From Bacteroidales bacterium (GTDB lineage Bacteria; Bacteroidota; Bacteroidia; Bacteroidales; PWNQ01), in NCBI GenBank assembly GCA_021738505.1, contig JAIPBW010000006.1, positions 1 through 61,615 on the forward strand: a DNA stretch of 61,615 nucleotides. Direction: 5' to 3'. A program made the translations under genes and the position numbers. Within the stretch, counting starts at the first letter, position 1. Each line of letters opens with the position of its first letter. The notes under the pieces were generated by a model. It worked only from the letters and a program-made list of their open reading frames with translations. It ran no database searches and was not told the origin of the DNA. This document shows, in pieces, positions 31,808 through 40,713 of the stretch.

Positions 31808-33271
31808 TTATTCCTTAATCACTTTCGCCGAGGACACTCCTTTTTCCGTATGGATTTGCAGGATGTAAACTCCGGTTTCCAGGCCGGAAAGGTCAACTGT
31901 CTTCTTCCGGGTATTCAGCCCATCAAATTTGTTAAGAATTTTACCGGTTATATCAGTAACATACAATGATTTAATTTGCCTTTCGGCGGAAATTTTGACA
32001 AGGCCGGTAGTGGGGTTCGGGTAAAGGCTAAAGTTTTGTTGGGTCTGATTGGAAACCCCTACTCCTCCTTTATTTTCAAACCATAAAATACTTAATCCAT
32101 AATTTCCGGGACTATTCGAAATTACATCTTTGTCCATATCGCCGTCCAAATCGGCTGCATAAAGGAAATTTGCTGTGTGGGAATCTGAGATTATCTGAGT
32201 ATTGAAAAAATTCCCGTTCCCATCATTTTCAAACCACATTATTTTATTTATTGATTGATTATTACCCACATCATAATAATAATAAGTAGTTAAAATATCT
32301 ATATCACCATCTCCATCTATATCAGAAGGATAAAGTTTTCTTCCATCTACCGAGGAACCATTCCAAATAGTGTCTGTTATAACCTGTTGACTTCCAAAAC
32401 TTCCACTCCCATTGTTTTCATGCCAGGCTATCATGTATTTATAATTATCAGCATTAGAACCGTCTGAATAATCTAAACGGAATTCATATAACACATCAAG
32501 TCTTCCATTTCCATTCAGATCTTTTGCATAAGCGCTATTCTCAACTATTGCTCCAATTGAATCTGCCGGTGTGGCTGAAAAGATTTTTTGATAAGAAAAT
32601 TTTCCATTGCCATCATTTTTATACCAAACTACTTTGTTATAATCGGCTGCCAGAACATCATTATCTCCATCTCCGTCTATATCTTCAATATCTATGGAAT
32701 AGGCGTCTATAGAATCCGAAATTAGATTTTGATATCCAAAATTTCCATTGCCATTGTTTTCATACCATGTAATTTCGTTGTTAAAACCAGAAGCAGATAC
32801 TACATCGGGATTATTGTCGCCGTTGAGATCTCCAGCATGCACACATTGAGCATGCTTAGCTGAATCAGTAATTAAATTTGGAGCACCGAAATTTCCACTG
32901 CCATCATTTATAAAAACAGCCACATGATTATTATTAGTCGCCCCGATTAGTAAATCTTTATCTTCATCACCATCAATATCTACAGGAAAAACTGATTGCA
33001 CAGGAAGACCTACCGATTGATTAGGCCAATGATAAATTTTATTCTTTGTTGAAAAATTACCGCCTCCTTTGTTTTCGTACCAGTAAAAACCATAAGCACC
33101 ACTGTAAAACAGCACATCATTTAGCCCATCATTATTAACATCAGCAACATGCATTCCGGTTTGAGATAAAGCATTATCAATCACCTGTTTTGACCCAAAA
33201 GACACTTGTCCTTGAACATGTGCAATCAATAAAATAAGTATCGAAAATAGTAAAGTTCCTTTTTTAATCAT
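31808..33271 (-). CDS. Secreted FG-GAP/VCBS repeat protein with T9SS sorting domain (paralogue)
   Basis: At 487 residues this is a shorter version of the neighbour downstream: signal peptide MIKKGTLLFSILILLIAHVQGQ, about eight repeats with DINNDGLNDV and DGDGDNDV calcium loops and WYENKGGGNFS blocks, then the sorting domain SLYPNPTTGLVKISAER ending SSAKVIKE. It is predicted to be exported by type IX secretion. The two genes are tandem on the minus strand 109 bases apart, which with the shared end points to duplication. No enzymatic domain is visible in either; a role in adhesion or matrix binding is possible but not shown. Confidence 0.9.
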   Translation of the reverse strand: MIKKGTLLFSILILLIAHVQGQVSFGSKQVIDNALSQTGMHVADVNNDGLNDVLFYSGAYGFYWYENKGGGNFSTKNKIYHWPNQSVGLPVQSVFPVDIDGDEDKDLLIGATNNNHVAVFINDGSGNFGAPNLITDSAKHAQCVHAGDLNGDNNPDVVSASGFNNEITWYENNGNGNFGYQNLISDSIDAYSIDIEDIDGDGDNDVLAADYNKVVWYKNDGNGKFSYQKIFSATPADSIGAIVENSAYAKDLNGNGRLDVLYEFRLDYSDGSNADNYKYMIAWHENNGSGSFGSQQVITDTIWNGSSVDGRKLYPSDIDGDGDIDILTTYYYYDVGNNQSINKIMWFENDGNGNFFNTQIISDSHTANFLYAADLDGDMDKDVISNSPGNYGLSILWFENKGGVGVSNQTQQNFSLYPNPTTGLVKISAERQIKSLYVTDITGKILNKFDGLNTRKKTVDLSGLETGVYILQIHTEKGVSSAKVIKE

Positions 33272-33498
33272 AATTATATTTTTTTTCGCTGTAAATCACA
33301 TTTATCTTTTCAGATTATATTCAAATATAATAAGCTAATGAAGTAAACCCAAATATTTATAGCATTTTTTTTGAAAGAGTAAATACAACAACAATTTACC
33401 AAAACTCACATCAAAAAAAATTATAATTTAAAACTTACACAAAATCCCGAATCCCCGAACAATATATACCAATCAAAAGTCTTTTTTATTTGTTTTTA

Positions 33499-33531
33499 TT
33501 TGGTAAAACCGGGTAGAATAAATTATATTTA
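33499..33531 (+). promoter_or_regulatory. Candidate promoter of the membrane cluster
   Basis: TTTG at 33499-33502, a 21-base spacer and TATATTTA at 33524-33531 (7 of 8 to the -7 shape), 110 bases before the Cache-like gene. Downstream, AACCAACA/TGTTGGTT (33555-33562 and 33570-33577) forms an 8-bp inverted repeat that could be an operator. The remainder of 33272-33641 is A/T-rich with no gene. Confidence 0.45.
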
Positions 33532-33641
33532 TATGCTGTTAAACCTTAAAACAGAACCAACAGGTTTATTGTTGGTTTATAATGAAAACAGGTTTATACG
33601 CATAAACCCTTTAAGTCATACATTAATTAAACTACAGAGAT

Positions 33642-34214
33642 ATGGAAAACAATGATTCTACAGCAGAAACCCCTAAAAAGAAGAAATGGTATTTACACTG
33701 GGCTGTAATTTTAGCTGCAGTATTCCTTATTGCATTAGTCGTTGTGTATTTTGTCAAACAATCCCAGATCAATTCTTTACAGGAAAAACACGAAACAACG
33801 CTCAACGAGCTTCAAACAGAATTCGACTCTTTTACGGCAAGCAATTCAAAATCCAACTACTCTCTTGTTGCTCAAACATTTAGCTGGACTATCCGCAAAG
33901 AAATGATGAACGATAATCTGGAACCAGTGAACAGCTATTTTAATATTTTAGTAAAAAACAATGATGTACAGGAGTTATTTTTAACGGATGCCTCAGGGAT
34001 TATTATTCTCAGCACCAACAAGAAGTATCAGGATAAACCATTTGGAGATTTATACGATCAAAAGATGATTCAAACAAATGAAGTAAAATCCTTTCAGGCA
34101 GAGGAGGGATCTCTGTTTGTTGCTTCACCGGTTTTCGGATACGAAAAGCGGCTGGGAACTTTGGTGATGAAAATTCATCCGGAATATTTCCAGTCCGAAA
34201 AATTGACAAAATAA
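33642..34214 (+). CDS. Membrane-anchored protein with a Cache/PDC-like domain
   Basis: The 190-residue protein has one membrane helix (residues about 21-41, VILAAVFLIALVVVYFV) after a basic Lys-rich start, a coiled-coil (INSLQEKHETTLNELQTEF), and an extracytoplasmic domain. The stretch VQELFLTDASGIIILSTN and SLFVASPVFGYEKRLGTLVMKI resembles the Cache/PDC sensor fold. There is no signalling output domain and only a short cytoplasmic head, so it would act through a partner. It is the first gene of a same-strand membrane cluster ending with the MscS gene at 40713. Function is inferred only as possible sensing. Confidence 0.55.
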   Translation: MENNDSTAETPKKKKWYLHWAVILAAVFLIALVVVYFVKQSQINSLQEKHETTLNELQTEFDSFTASNSKSNYSLVAQTFSWTIRKEMMNDNLEPVNSYFNILVKNNDVQELFLTDASGIIILSTNKKYQDKPFGDLYDQKMIQTNEVKSFQAEEGSLFVASPVFGYEKRLGTLVMKIHPEYFQSEKLTK

Positions 34215-34256
34215 TTATTCCCTCGCAAAGCACGTAAATCTTTAATTTTGTAACCC

Positions 34257-34535
34257 ATGAAAAAACCTGCATACCTAATCGGTGCATTGGCTCTAATAGC
34301 CATTGTAATAACCATCACTATACAAAACAGCAAAGAAGTGATTTTAAACCTCCTTGGCTGGAAGATAGAAGCATCATTAATTCTGATCATCTTCATTTCC
34401 TTCTTATTGGGAGCTCTCACTTCCCTGCTTTTTATGTTGCCTTCCGTGTTGAGAAAACACAGGTCCAAACCAAAAGATGATGAAACAGAAGATGATCCGG
34501 AGGAAACTCAAACATCATCCCGATATAACAGGTAG
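34257..34535 (+). CDS. LapA-domain (DUF1049) small membrane protein
   Basis: The 92 residues comprise two membrane helices (about residues 4-22 and 37-60) joined by IQNSKEVILNLLGWKIEASL, the conserved turn of the LapA/DUF1049 domain. A basic then acidic cytoplasmic tail follows. In proteobacteria LapA works in lipopolysaccharide assembly; in Bacteroidota the role is not established. It starts 42 bases after the Cache-like gene and is probably cotranscribed with it. The domain call is good; involvement in envelope or ion homeostasis is inference from the neighbours. Confidence 0.75.
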   Translation: MKKPAYLIGALALIAIVITITIQNSKEVILNLLGWKIEASLILIIFISFLLGALTSLLFMLPSVLRKHRSKPKDDETEDDPEETQTSSRYNR

Positions 34536-34585
34536 ATTATTACACAATTTTTTTATGTATAAAATCTGGCAATAAAAGAATATCA

Positions 34586-34593
34586 TACATTTG
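34586..34593 (+). promoter_or_regulatory. Candidate -7 box (TACATTTG) upstream of the cotransporter fusion
   Basis: Perfect TAnnTTTG, 154 bases before the ATG of the giant gene; no TTG at -33. If real it gives a leader of about 150 bases and makes the fusion and mscS genes an independent unit. Confidence 0.35.
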
Positions 34594-34747
34594 TATTTTA
34601 TAATAAGCGATCATTTATAAAGAGTTTGTGTTGTTATCAAAAGTAACAATCAGAAAGAAGTGTCATAAAACAGAACTCTCAGGAAAAATAGAATTTAATA
34701 CAGAACTTATTTATTTCATCTTCGTTAAAGTGACTATTTAGGTTGAT

Positions 34748-37700
34748 ATGGAAAACAGAAAGAAATTCGGAGCATTTGGCGGAGTTTTCACCCCATCGAT
34801 ATTAACGATCCTGGGTGTGATCATGTATATGCGCCTTGGCTGGATTGTAGGCCAGGCCGGTTTGGTAGGCACATTGCTTATCATACTTTTGGCACATGTC
34901 GTGTCAGTTAGCACCGGGCTTAGTATTTCGTCCATCGCCACAGACAAGCAGGTAAAAGAAGGAGGTATTTATTACATGCTTTCGCGAAGCCTCGGGCTTC
35001 CTATGGGTGGAGCCATTGGCCTTGCATTATTTGTAGCCACAGCCCTGGGGATATCACTTTATATCGTCGGTTTTTCTGAGAACTTTCTGGGCATTGAAGC
35101 TATCCGTAACTTCCTTAACCTGGGGACCGGATTAAACGATATTCGCATCACCGGCACAGCTGTAGTTATCATTTTAACGATACTGGGATTAATATCCACT
35201 TCGGTGGTCATTAAGACACAATATTTTATTTTAGGTGCTATTGCATTATCCCTGGTTTCAATATTTGTTGGGTTTTTATGGGAACCGGTTTCCAACCCGG
35301 AAACCATTTTAAAATTCCCGGCTTCCGATTCCTTGCCCATGGCAGCGGTTTTCGCTGTCTTCTTCCCTGCCGTAACTGGTTTTACGGCCGGCGTTGCTAT
35401 GTCGGGGGACCTTCAAAATGCTAAAAAAGATATTCCCCGTGGTACCATAAGTGCAATTATCGTCGGATTGTTGGTTTATGTATCCCTGACGTTGGTTATG
35501 GCTATTTTTATGCCGCGCGGCATTCTACTTAACGATAAGAATTTTCTCATGCATTCCGCCTGGATCGGCGGATTGGTAGTAGCCGGTATATGGGGAGCCA
35601 CGCTTTCATCAGCTCTTGGTGGAATTCTGGGAGGCCCAAGGATTATGCAAGCTATAGCCCTGGATAAGATCATGCCTCGTTTTCTGGCCAAAGGACAAGG
35701 GAAAAACAATGAACCACGAGCTGCCATTATTATCACTTTTCTTATTGCCGAAGCCGGCATTCTAATCGGTGACCTGAATGCTATTGCCGAATTGGTAACC
35801 ATGTTTTACCTGACCTCATACGGATTTATTAACCTGGCCTATGTATTGGAAAGCTGGGCCAGCACGGACTTCCGGCCTTCTATGCGGGTTCCTTATTGGA
35901 TCGGGATCTTAGGATTTGTTACTACGTTTGGAATTATGTTCCACTTAAATCCGCTGGCGATGATCATTTCGCTTGTGCTCATGCTTGGGATATACTTCAT
36001 CCTTAAACGCCGGGAACTACAACTGGCTCCCGGAGATGTCTGGCAAAGCGTCTGGTCTGCTCTGATGCGTACTTCGCTTCACCGGATGGACCGCAAAGGA
36101 CTTGAAGACCGCAACTGGCGCCCCAACATTATCCTCTTCAGTGGAGGAACACAAAACCGCCCCTATTTGATTGAATTTGGAAAATCTATGGTTGGTAAAC
36201 ACGGATTATTAACCAACTTTGACCTGGTCGAACAAAACGGTGACGACAAAAACATCTTACCGAAACATAAGCAAGCGAAAACCCTTTCCTCCAAAGATAC
36301 TGAAAAATATGGAATCTTTTCCAGAAAACAATTGGTCTCCAATATCTACGAAGCCATTGTTAACATAACAGACAATTATGGCTTTGCCGGCGTCGAACCC
36401 AACACTGTGCTCATGGGTTGGGCACGCTACACCAAAGATCCTGACAGTTTTTTGAAAATGGTGAAAAAACTGCAGAAAATGGACATGAACGTGTTGTTGA
36501 TGGATTATGACAAGACCAAAGGGTTCGGGAATTATAAAACGATTGATATTTGGTGGACAGGCGGTGCAAGCAACAGCCATCTTGCCCTGCAGCTAGTAAA
36601 GTTTTTATGGCTCTCGCATGAATGGAAAAATACCCGGTTGCGACTTATGATCATCAACCCGGTTAATCAACAAAAAGAAAACATATATCAGGAGACCGCG
36701 AATATCCTTGCTAACTTACGAATCAAGGCCGATATAAAAATTATAAACAATGAAATTGAAAATAAACCGCTCTATGATATCATTCGTGTCGAGTCCGTTA
36801 ACTCTGATCTGATTTTCCTTGGGCTTTCACACATTCAGGAAGAAAATACAGAGGAATACATTCGAAACATCAACAATTTATGTGAAGATTTGGGGACCGT
36901 TATTCTGGTTAGCGCTTCATCAAGAATAAAACCTATTGAACTGAATGCTGATATTTATTCGCTTCAACAAGCGAAAGTTTCCAATAAAGTTACCCGTATT
37001 GTTCACCAAAGTAACACAACACCCGAATTAAAATTACCTGAGAAACAAGCCCTGGCATCTCAATTGCAAAAAACAAAAGATGAACTTCTGGAATCTATAA
37101 ACCGGGTAAAAATAAATGCTTTAGGAAGTCTCTTTGCAGAAAATGAGCAATTGTTAGAGAACATTAAAAATATTCTGCATGAAACAGCCCGCAGTGTATC
37201 TAAAGTCGATAATAATACCGAAAAATACGATCGTACCAAAAGGTTATTGCAGATCAAGCAGAAAATGCTCTCCTCTATCGGCAACGAGCTTATTCGTGTC
37301 CGCGATAAGCAACTCAAAGAACAAAAAGATTTATTGCAGGATGCTATTCAGGCATTAATCCGGGAAAACGAAGCTATTATTGAAGCCCAACCCGAAAAAA
37401 TAAAAGTTTATCTTACGGAAGACGACCTACATATTCATGCAGGTGATCGTTCCGGGTTGAAATTATACAAGAGAAAGAAAAGGTTCTTTTCCAAAGTAAC
37501 CGGGCAAAAGCCAACAAAAACGTTTTATTACAAACAACTGCTTAAGGAACATTTTCCGATAACAACACACCATACTCTAAATATTATCCTGGAACAATGG
37601 GGTATCATTTGTGGTCAATTTGCTGTTGAACTTCAAAAAACCATTGAAAAAATTGATGTCAATTTCAAAGGCATTATTGACCGTAAAACAACAAAAGACG

Positions 37701-39931
37701 AAGAAGAGGAGCAACTAAGAATGAAGCTGCTTAAAGATGCCCTGGATACAATCCAAAATTTATCCGGTTCCCAGCAGTCTTCACTAAAGCACCTCATACC
37801 ACAAGCCCGGGAGAAAACGTTTGAAGCCCTGAACAAGCTATCGACAGATATGTCGCATATTGATGCACGCTCAAAAGCAAGTGATGAGACTTTAATAAAA
37901 AACAAAAAACTACTAAAGAAAACGACTAAATGGCTTTCGGGAATTTCTCAGAAATGGTACACAAATCAAATATTGTTTTTTAATTCTATTTTGCTGGAAA
38001 CTTATTTATTGCAATTTTCATCCAGGGTACAAACAATATTTAATGACATACGGAAAGAAACCGAAACAAAACTACACACATTAACGGATAAAAAACAGCA
38101 ACAAATATTAGACCGTGTCAACAATCTTCTCATACATAAACCGGAGCAGGAGCTGCAGTTAGAACAAGAGCTGAATTTTGATAACGACAATCATTACTAC
38201 AATTTCTTCAGGAACATACTGGACACCGCATCCCGCCGTATTCGACTGGGAGCCCGGTTGTTTCCGGCTTCTATTACCCTGATGAGTGAAGACAGTTTTA
38301 ATGAATTTCATGACCAACAATACTCGAAAGTCACTACTGTAAGGCTTTCTGTTAACCGTTTCATGGATTACCTTATCCAGATTGAACTTATAGGACCGCT
38401 ACAAAGTATTACACAAAAGCTCCCGGAGAAAATCAGCCAAAATAATCGCCATATCCGCGAGCACGTTAGAATACTGGATTTTTCATTTAGCGAAAAACAA
38501 GAGGAATTCAGTGAAAAAGAAATGGCAGATTTCATTTATCAGCAGGCCAGGGAAATTGAAACTGCCATTAGTCAAACGCAAAAATTACAGGAAGAGACTA
38601 ATTTACAGCTCAGCGAGCGGGTCAGCTCCTTTGCAGAAGATCTTCAGTTTTCCATATTCCGCCACAAAGCATTCCATTCGCGACAATATATTCGTACATC
38701 AGAAAAAGAAAAAACACTGCCAAGGTTGCAAAACCAATTAAAAAAATTCTATCAGGGCAGATTACTAAATATAGCAAATCTTTACTATCGCAGGAGCAGC
38801 TTACTCTTAGCTCAGAAAACACTTGAATATCAACGCAAAAAAGCTCGCATTGAAGATGTATTGGATATAGTGGAAGCTTCGGGTGGGAACCGTCAAATTA
38901 TTGCAGGACTGCCTTTTTACTATAAACAACTGTTTTTAAGGCGCCATAATCACCTGATGGATTTCCATGTGGGTCGTGAAGCACAACTAAACAAAGCCCG
39001 AAAGGCCTTAAATCGCTATAATTCCGGCTATAAAGGTGCTTTATTAATCTCAGGGGATAGTTATTCAGGGAAATCATTCCTGGCTCAATACATCATTAAT
39101 AAATTAATGTATAAGAATAACTTTCTGGTCATTAATCCTCCTCATTCCGGATCCATCAAATACAGTGACTTTAAACAGGCCCTTATTACAGCAACAGATA
39201 AAAGCGGGGAATATGACGATATTTTCAGCGATTTGCCTGCGAATTCTGTCATCTTATTTGAAGACATAGACCTGTGGTGGGAAAATACGCATGAAGGTTT
39301 GCAAATCATAGAACTGATTATGCAGATCATCCAAAAATATTCTGATCAATATTTGTTTATCACAACATTGAACAAACAAACCTTTTCCCTGATCAATAAA
39401 ATCAACAATATCGAATACTATTTCCTCAGCCTTATCCATTGTGAACCAATGAACGCAAAGGATCTTGACCAGGCTATCATGTTGCGTCATGAATCAGGAA
39501 ACTTAAAATTAAAACTTGGCAAACAACCGGAAAACAAATTAAAGCCACAATCCCGTGCTCGTCTATTTTCCAGATATTTTAGCTATTCCCGTGGAAATAT
39601 CGGTATAGCCCTGCAAACCTGGATCAATAATGTCCGGGAATTCAATAATGGGATCATTCAAATTTCAGAACCTGAAATTCCGGATCTTGAAAAGCTGAAG
39701 CATTTGGAATCCCAGTGGTATATTGCTATATCTCAAATAATTCTTCACAGAAGAGTAACTGTTGAAAAACTAAGCCGGGTAATGCGATATAGCACTCAGG
39801 AAGCTAAAAATCAAATTCAAACATTGAAATTATCCGGTATCATTATTGAAAATGGAAAAGAGGTGTATGAAATTAACCCGGTTATTTATCCACATCTGAT
39901 GACAAAATTAAATGAAATGAAAATAATTTAG
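34748..39931 (+). CDS. Cation-chloride cotransporter (SLC12-type) fused to an AAA+ ATPase
   Basis: One uninterrupted 1727-residue frame. Residues 1-418: SLC12-type transporter core of about 12 helices, starting FGGVFTPSILTILGVIMYMR-LGW. Residues about 419-730: the soluble SLC12 C-terminal domain (WRPNIILFSGGTQNRPYLIE, TIDIWWTGGASN, LIFLGLSH). Residues about 750-1400: long helical/coiled-coil region with no membrane segment. Residues about 1410-1600: P-loop ATPase with Walker A GDSYSGKS (1436-1443), Walker B ILFEDID (1502-1508) and a sensor-1-like TTLN. Residues about 1650-1727: winged-helix-like tail. Bacterial relatives normally stop near residue 730. The stop is 2 bases before an MscS gene. 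Domains are seen; ATP control of ion cotransport is inference. Confidence 0.85.
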   Translation: MENRKKFGAFGGVFTPSILTILGVIMYMRLGWIVGQAGLVGTLLIILLAHVVSVSTGLSISSIATDKQVKEGGIYYMLSRSLGLPMGGAIGLALFVATALGISLYIVGFSENFLGIEAIRNFLNLGTGLNDIRITGTAVVIILTILGLISTSVVIKTQYFILGAIALSLVSIFVGFLWEPVSNPETILKFPASDSLPMAAVFAVFFPAVTGFTAGVAMSGDLQNAKKDIPRGTISAIIVGLLVYVSLTLVMAIFMPRGILLNDKNFLMHSAWIGGLVVAGIWGATLSSALGGILGGPRIMQAIALDKIMPRFLAKGQGKNNEPRAAIIITFLIAEAGILIGDLNAIAELVTMFYLTSYGFINLAYVLESWASTDFRPSMRVPYWIGILGFVTTFGIMFHLNPLAMIISLVLMLGIYFILKRRELQLAPGDVWQSVWSALMRTSLHRMDRKGLEDRNWRPNIILFSGGTQNRPYLIEFGKSMVGKHGLLTNFDLVEQNGDDKNILPKHKQAKTLSSKDTEKYGIFSRKQLVSNIYEAIVNITDNYGFAGVEPNTVLMGWARYTKDPDSFLKMVKKLQKMDMNVLLMDYDKTKGFGNYKTIDIWWTGGASNSHLALQLVKFLWLSHEWKNTRLRLMIINPVNQQKENIYQETANILANLRIKADIKIINNEIENKPLYDIIRVESVNSDLIFLGLSHIQEENTEEYIRNINNLCEDLGTVILVSASSRIKPIELNADIYSLQQAKVSNKVTRIVHQSNTTPELKLPEKQALASQLQKTKDELLESINRVKINALGSLFAENEQLLENIKNILHETARSVSKVDNNTEKYDRTKRLLQIKQKMLSSIGNELIRVRDKQLKEQKDLLQDAIQALIRENEAIIEAQPEKIKVYLTEDDLHIHAGDRSGLKLYKRKKRFFSKVTGQKPTKTFYYKQLLKEHFPITTHHTLNIILEQWGIICGQFAVELQKTIEKIDVNFKGIIDRKTTKDEEEEQLRMKLLKDALDTIQNLSGSQQSSLKHLIPQAREKTFEALNKLSTDMSHIDARSKASDETLIKNKKLLKKTTKWLSGISQKWYTNQILFFNSILLETYLLQFSSRVQTIFNDIRKETETKLHTLTDKKQQQILDRVNNLLIHKPEQELQLEQELNFDNDNHYYNFFRNILDTASRRIRLGARLFPASITLMSEDSFNEFHDQQYSKVTTVRLSVNRFMDYLIQIELIGPLQSITQKLPEKISQNNRHIREHVRILDFSFSEKQEEFSEKEMADFIYQQAREIETAISQTQKLQEETNLQLSERVSSFAEDLQFSIFRHKAFHSRQYIRTSEKEKTLPRLQNQLKKFYQGRLLNIANLYYRRSSLLLAQKTLEYQRKKARIEDVLDIVEASGGNRQIIAGLPFYYKQLFLRRHNHLMDFHVGREAQLNKARKALNRYNSGYKGALLISGDSYSGKSFLAQYIINKLMYKNNFLVINPPHSGSIKYSDFKQALITATDKSGEYDDIFSDLPANSVILFEDIDLWWENTHEGLQIIELIMQIIQKYSDQYLFITTLNKQTFSLINKINNIEYYFLSLIHCEPMNAKDLDQAIMLRHESGNLKLKLGKQPENKLKPQSRARLFSRYFSYSRGNIGIALQTWINNVREFNNGIIQISEPEIPDLEKLKHLESQWYIAISQIILHRRVTVEKLSRVMRYSTQEAKNQIQTLKLSGIIIENGKEVYEINPVIYPHLMTKLNEMKII

Positions 39932-39933
39932 CC

Positions 39934-40713
39934 ATGAACGAGATACAAGCACAGTTTTCATCATCGGCAGTATACCTGTTTCTACTGATTGCCATTATCT
40001 TATTTGGATTATTCAGAATATTGAATTTTACGGTGCCGTTACTCCCCTTGAAAACAGAACAAAAAAAACGCTTTAAAAAAGCGCTCCCGGTAGTTGAATT
40101 TGTGGCCTGGTTTATCTTTCTGATATGGGGAATTAATTATTTTATCAAATACAACAGTTACTTTGCATTGGCCCTTGGAATACTTGTACTACTTATCTTT
40201 ATATGGTTTGCCTGGTATGCCCTGCGGGACATTATCGCCGGAATTATTATGAAAGCAAACAGGGGCCTGAACCTTAACGATATGGTTGATATTGCTGATT
40301 ATCATGGAAAAATCAAACGTTTCGGTATACGTAATTTGGTTTTAGAAACCGAAAACGGAAAAAGTATTTTTCTACCCTATACCATGATTATTAAACAAGA
40401 GCTGATTCGCTCACATCCGGCAGAAAAAATCTTAAGTCATACTTTTACATTAACAACACCAAAAGATAAAACCATAGAACAATCCATGCGGGAAATTCAT
40501 AAGTCACTACTCTCTCTGCCGTGGACCAGCCGGATAAAAAAACCTTTAATCCGAGCCGAACAGGAAACTGAGGCAAGTTATGTTTTCCAGATTACAGCCT
40601 ACAGCATTGAAAAAGGATATTTTGTGATGATTGAAAAAGCAATACGCGAAGCATTTTCGCCATCAGAGCTGGAAACCAATACGAATACCGGCCATCACAC
40701 TGAGAAACAATAA
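39934..40713 (+). CDS. Small-conductance mechanosensitive channel (MscS family)
   Basis: The 259-residue protein has three N-terminal membrane helices (about residues 12-32, 53-70 and 74-95). The pore-type helix is followed by ALRDIIAGIIMKANRGLNLNDMVDIADYHGKIKRFGIRNLVLET and SIFLPYTMIIKQ, the beta-domain signature of MscS. Length is close to E. coli MscS (286), with a somewhat short C-terminal part ending in a His/Thr-rich tail. MscS releases solutes on hypo-osmotic shock. Its ATG lies 2 bases after the cotransporter-AAA+ stop, so the two are coupled. The gene overlaps the 3' end of the convergent outer-membrane protein gene by 51 bases. Confidence 0.85.
   Translation: MNEIQAQFSSSAVYLFLLIAIILFGLFRILNFTVPLLPLKTEQKKRFKKALPVVEFVAWFIFLIWGINYFIKYNSYFALALGILVLLIFIWFAWYALRDIIAGIIMKANRGLNLNDMVDIADYHGKIKRFGIRNLVLETENGKSIFLPYTMIIKQELIRSHPAEKILSHTFTLTTPKDKTIEQSMREIHKSLLSLPWTSRIKKPLIRAEQETEASYVFQITAYSIEKGYFVMIEKAIREAFSPSELETNTNTGHHTEKQ

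Noticed and set aside
34748-39931. The cotransporter/AAA+ protein as an artefact of two merged genes
   Set aside because: The frame is continuous for 1727 codons with coding character throughout, no gap or shift, and no convincing internal start with a ribosome-binding site was seen between the parts.
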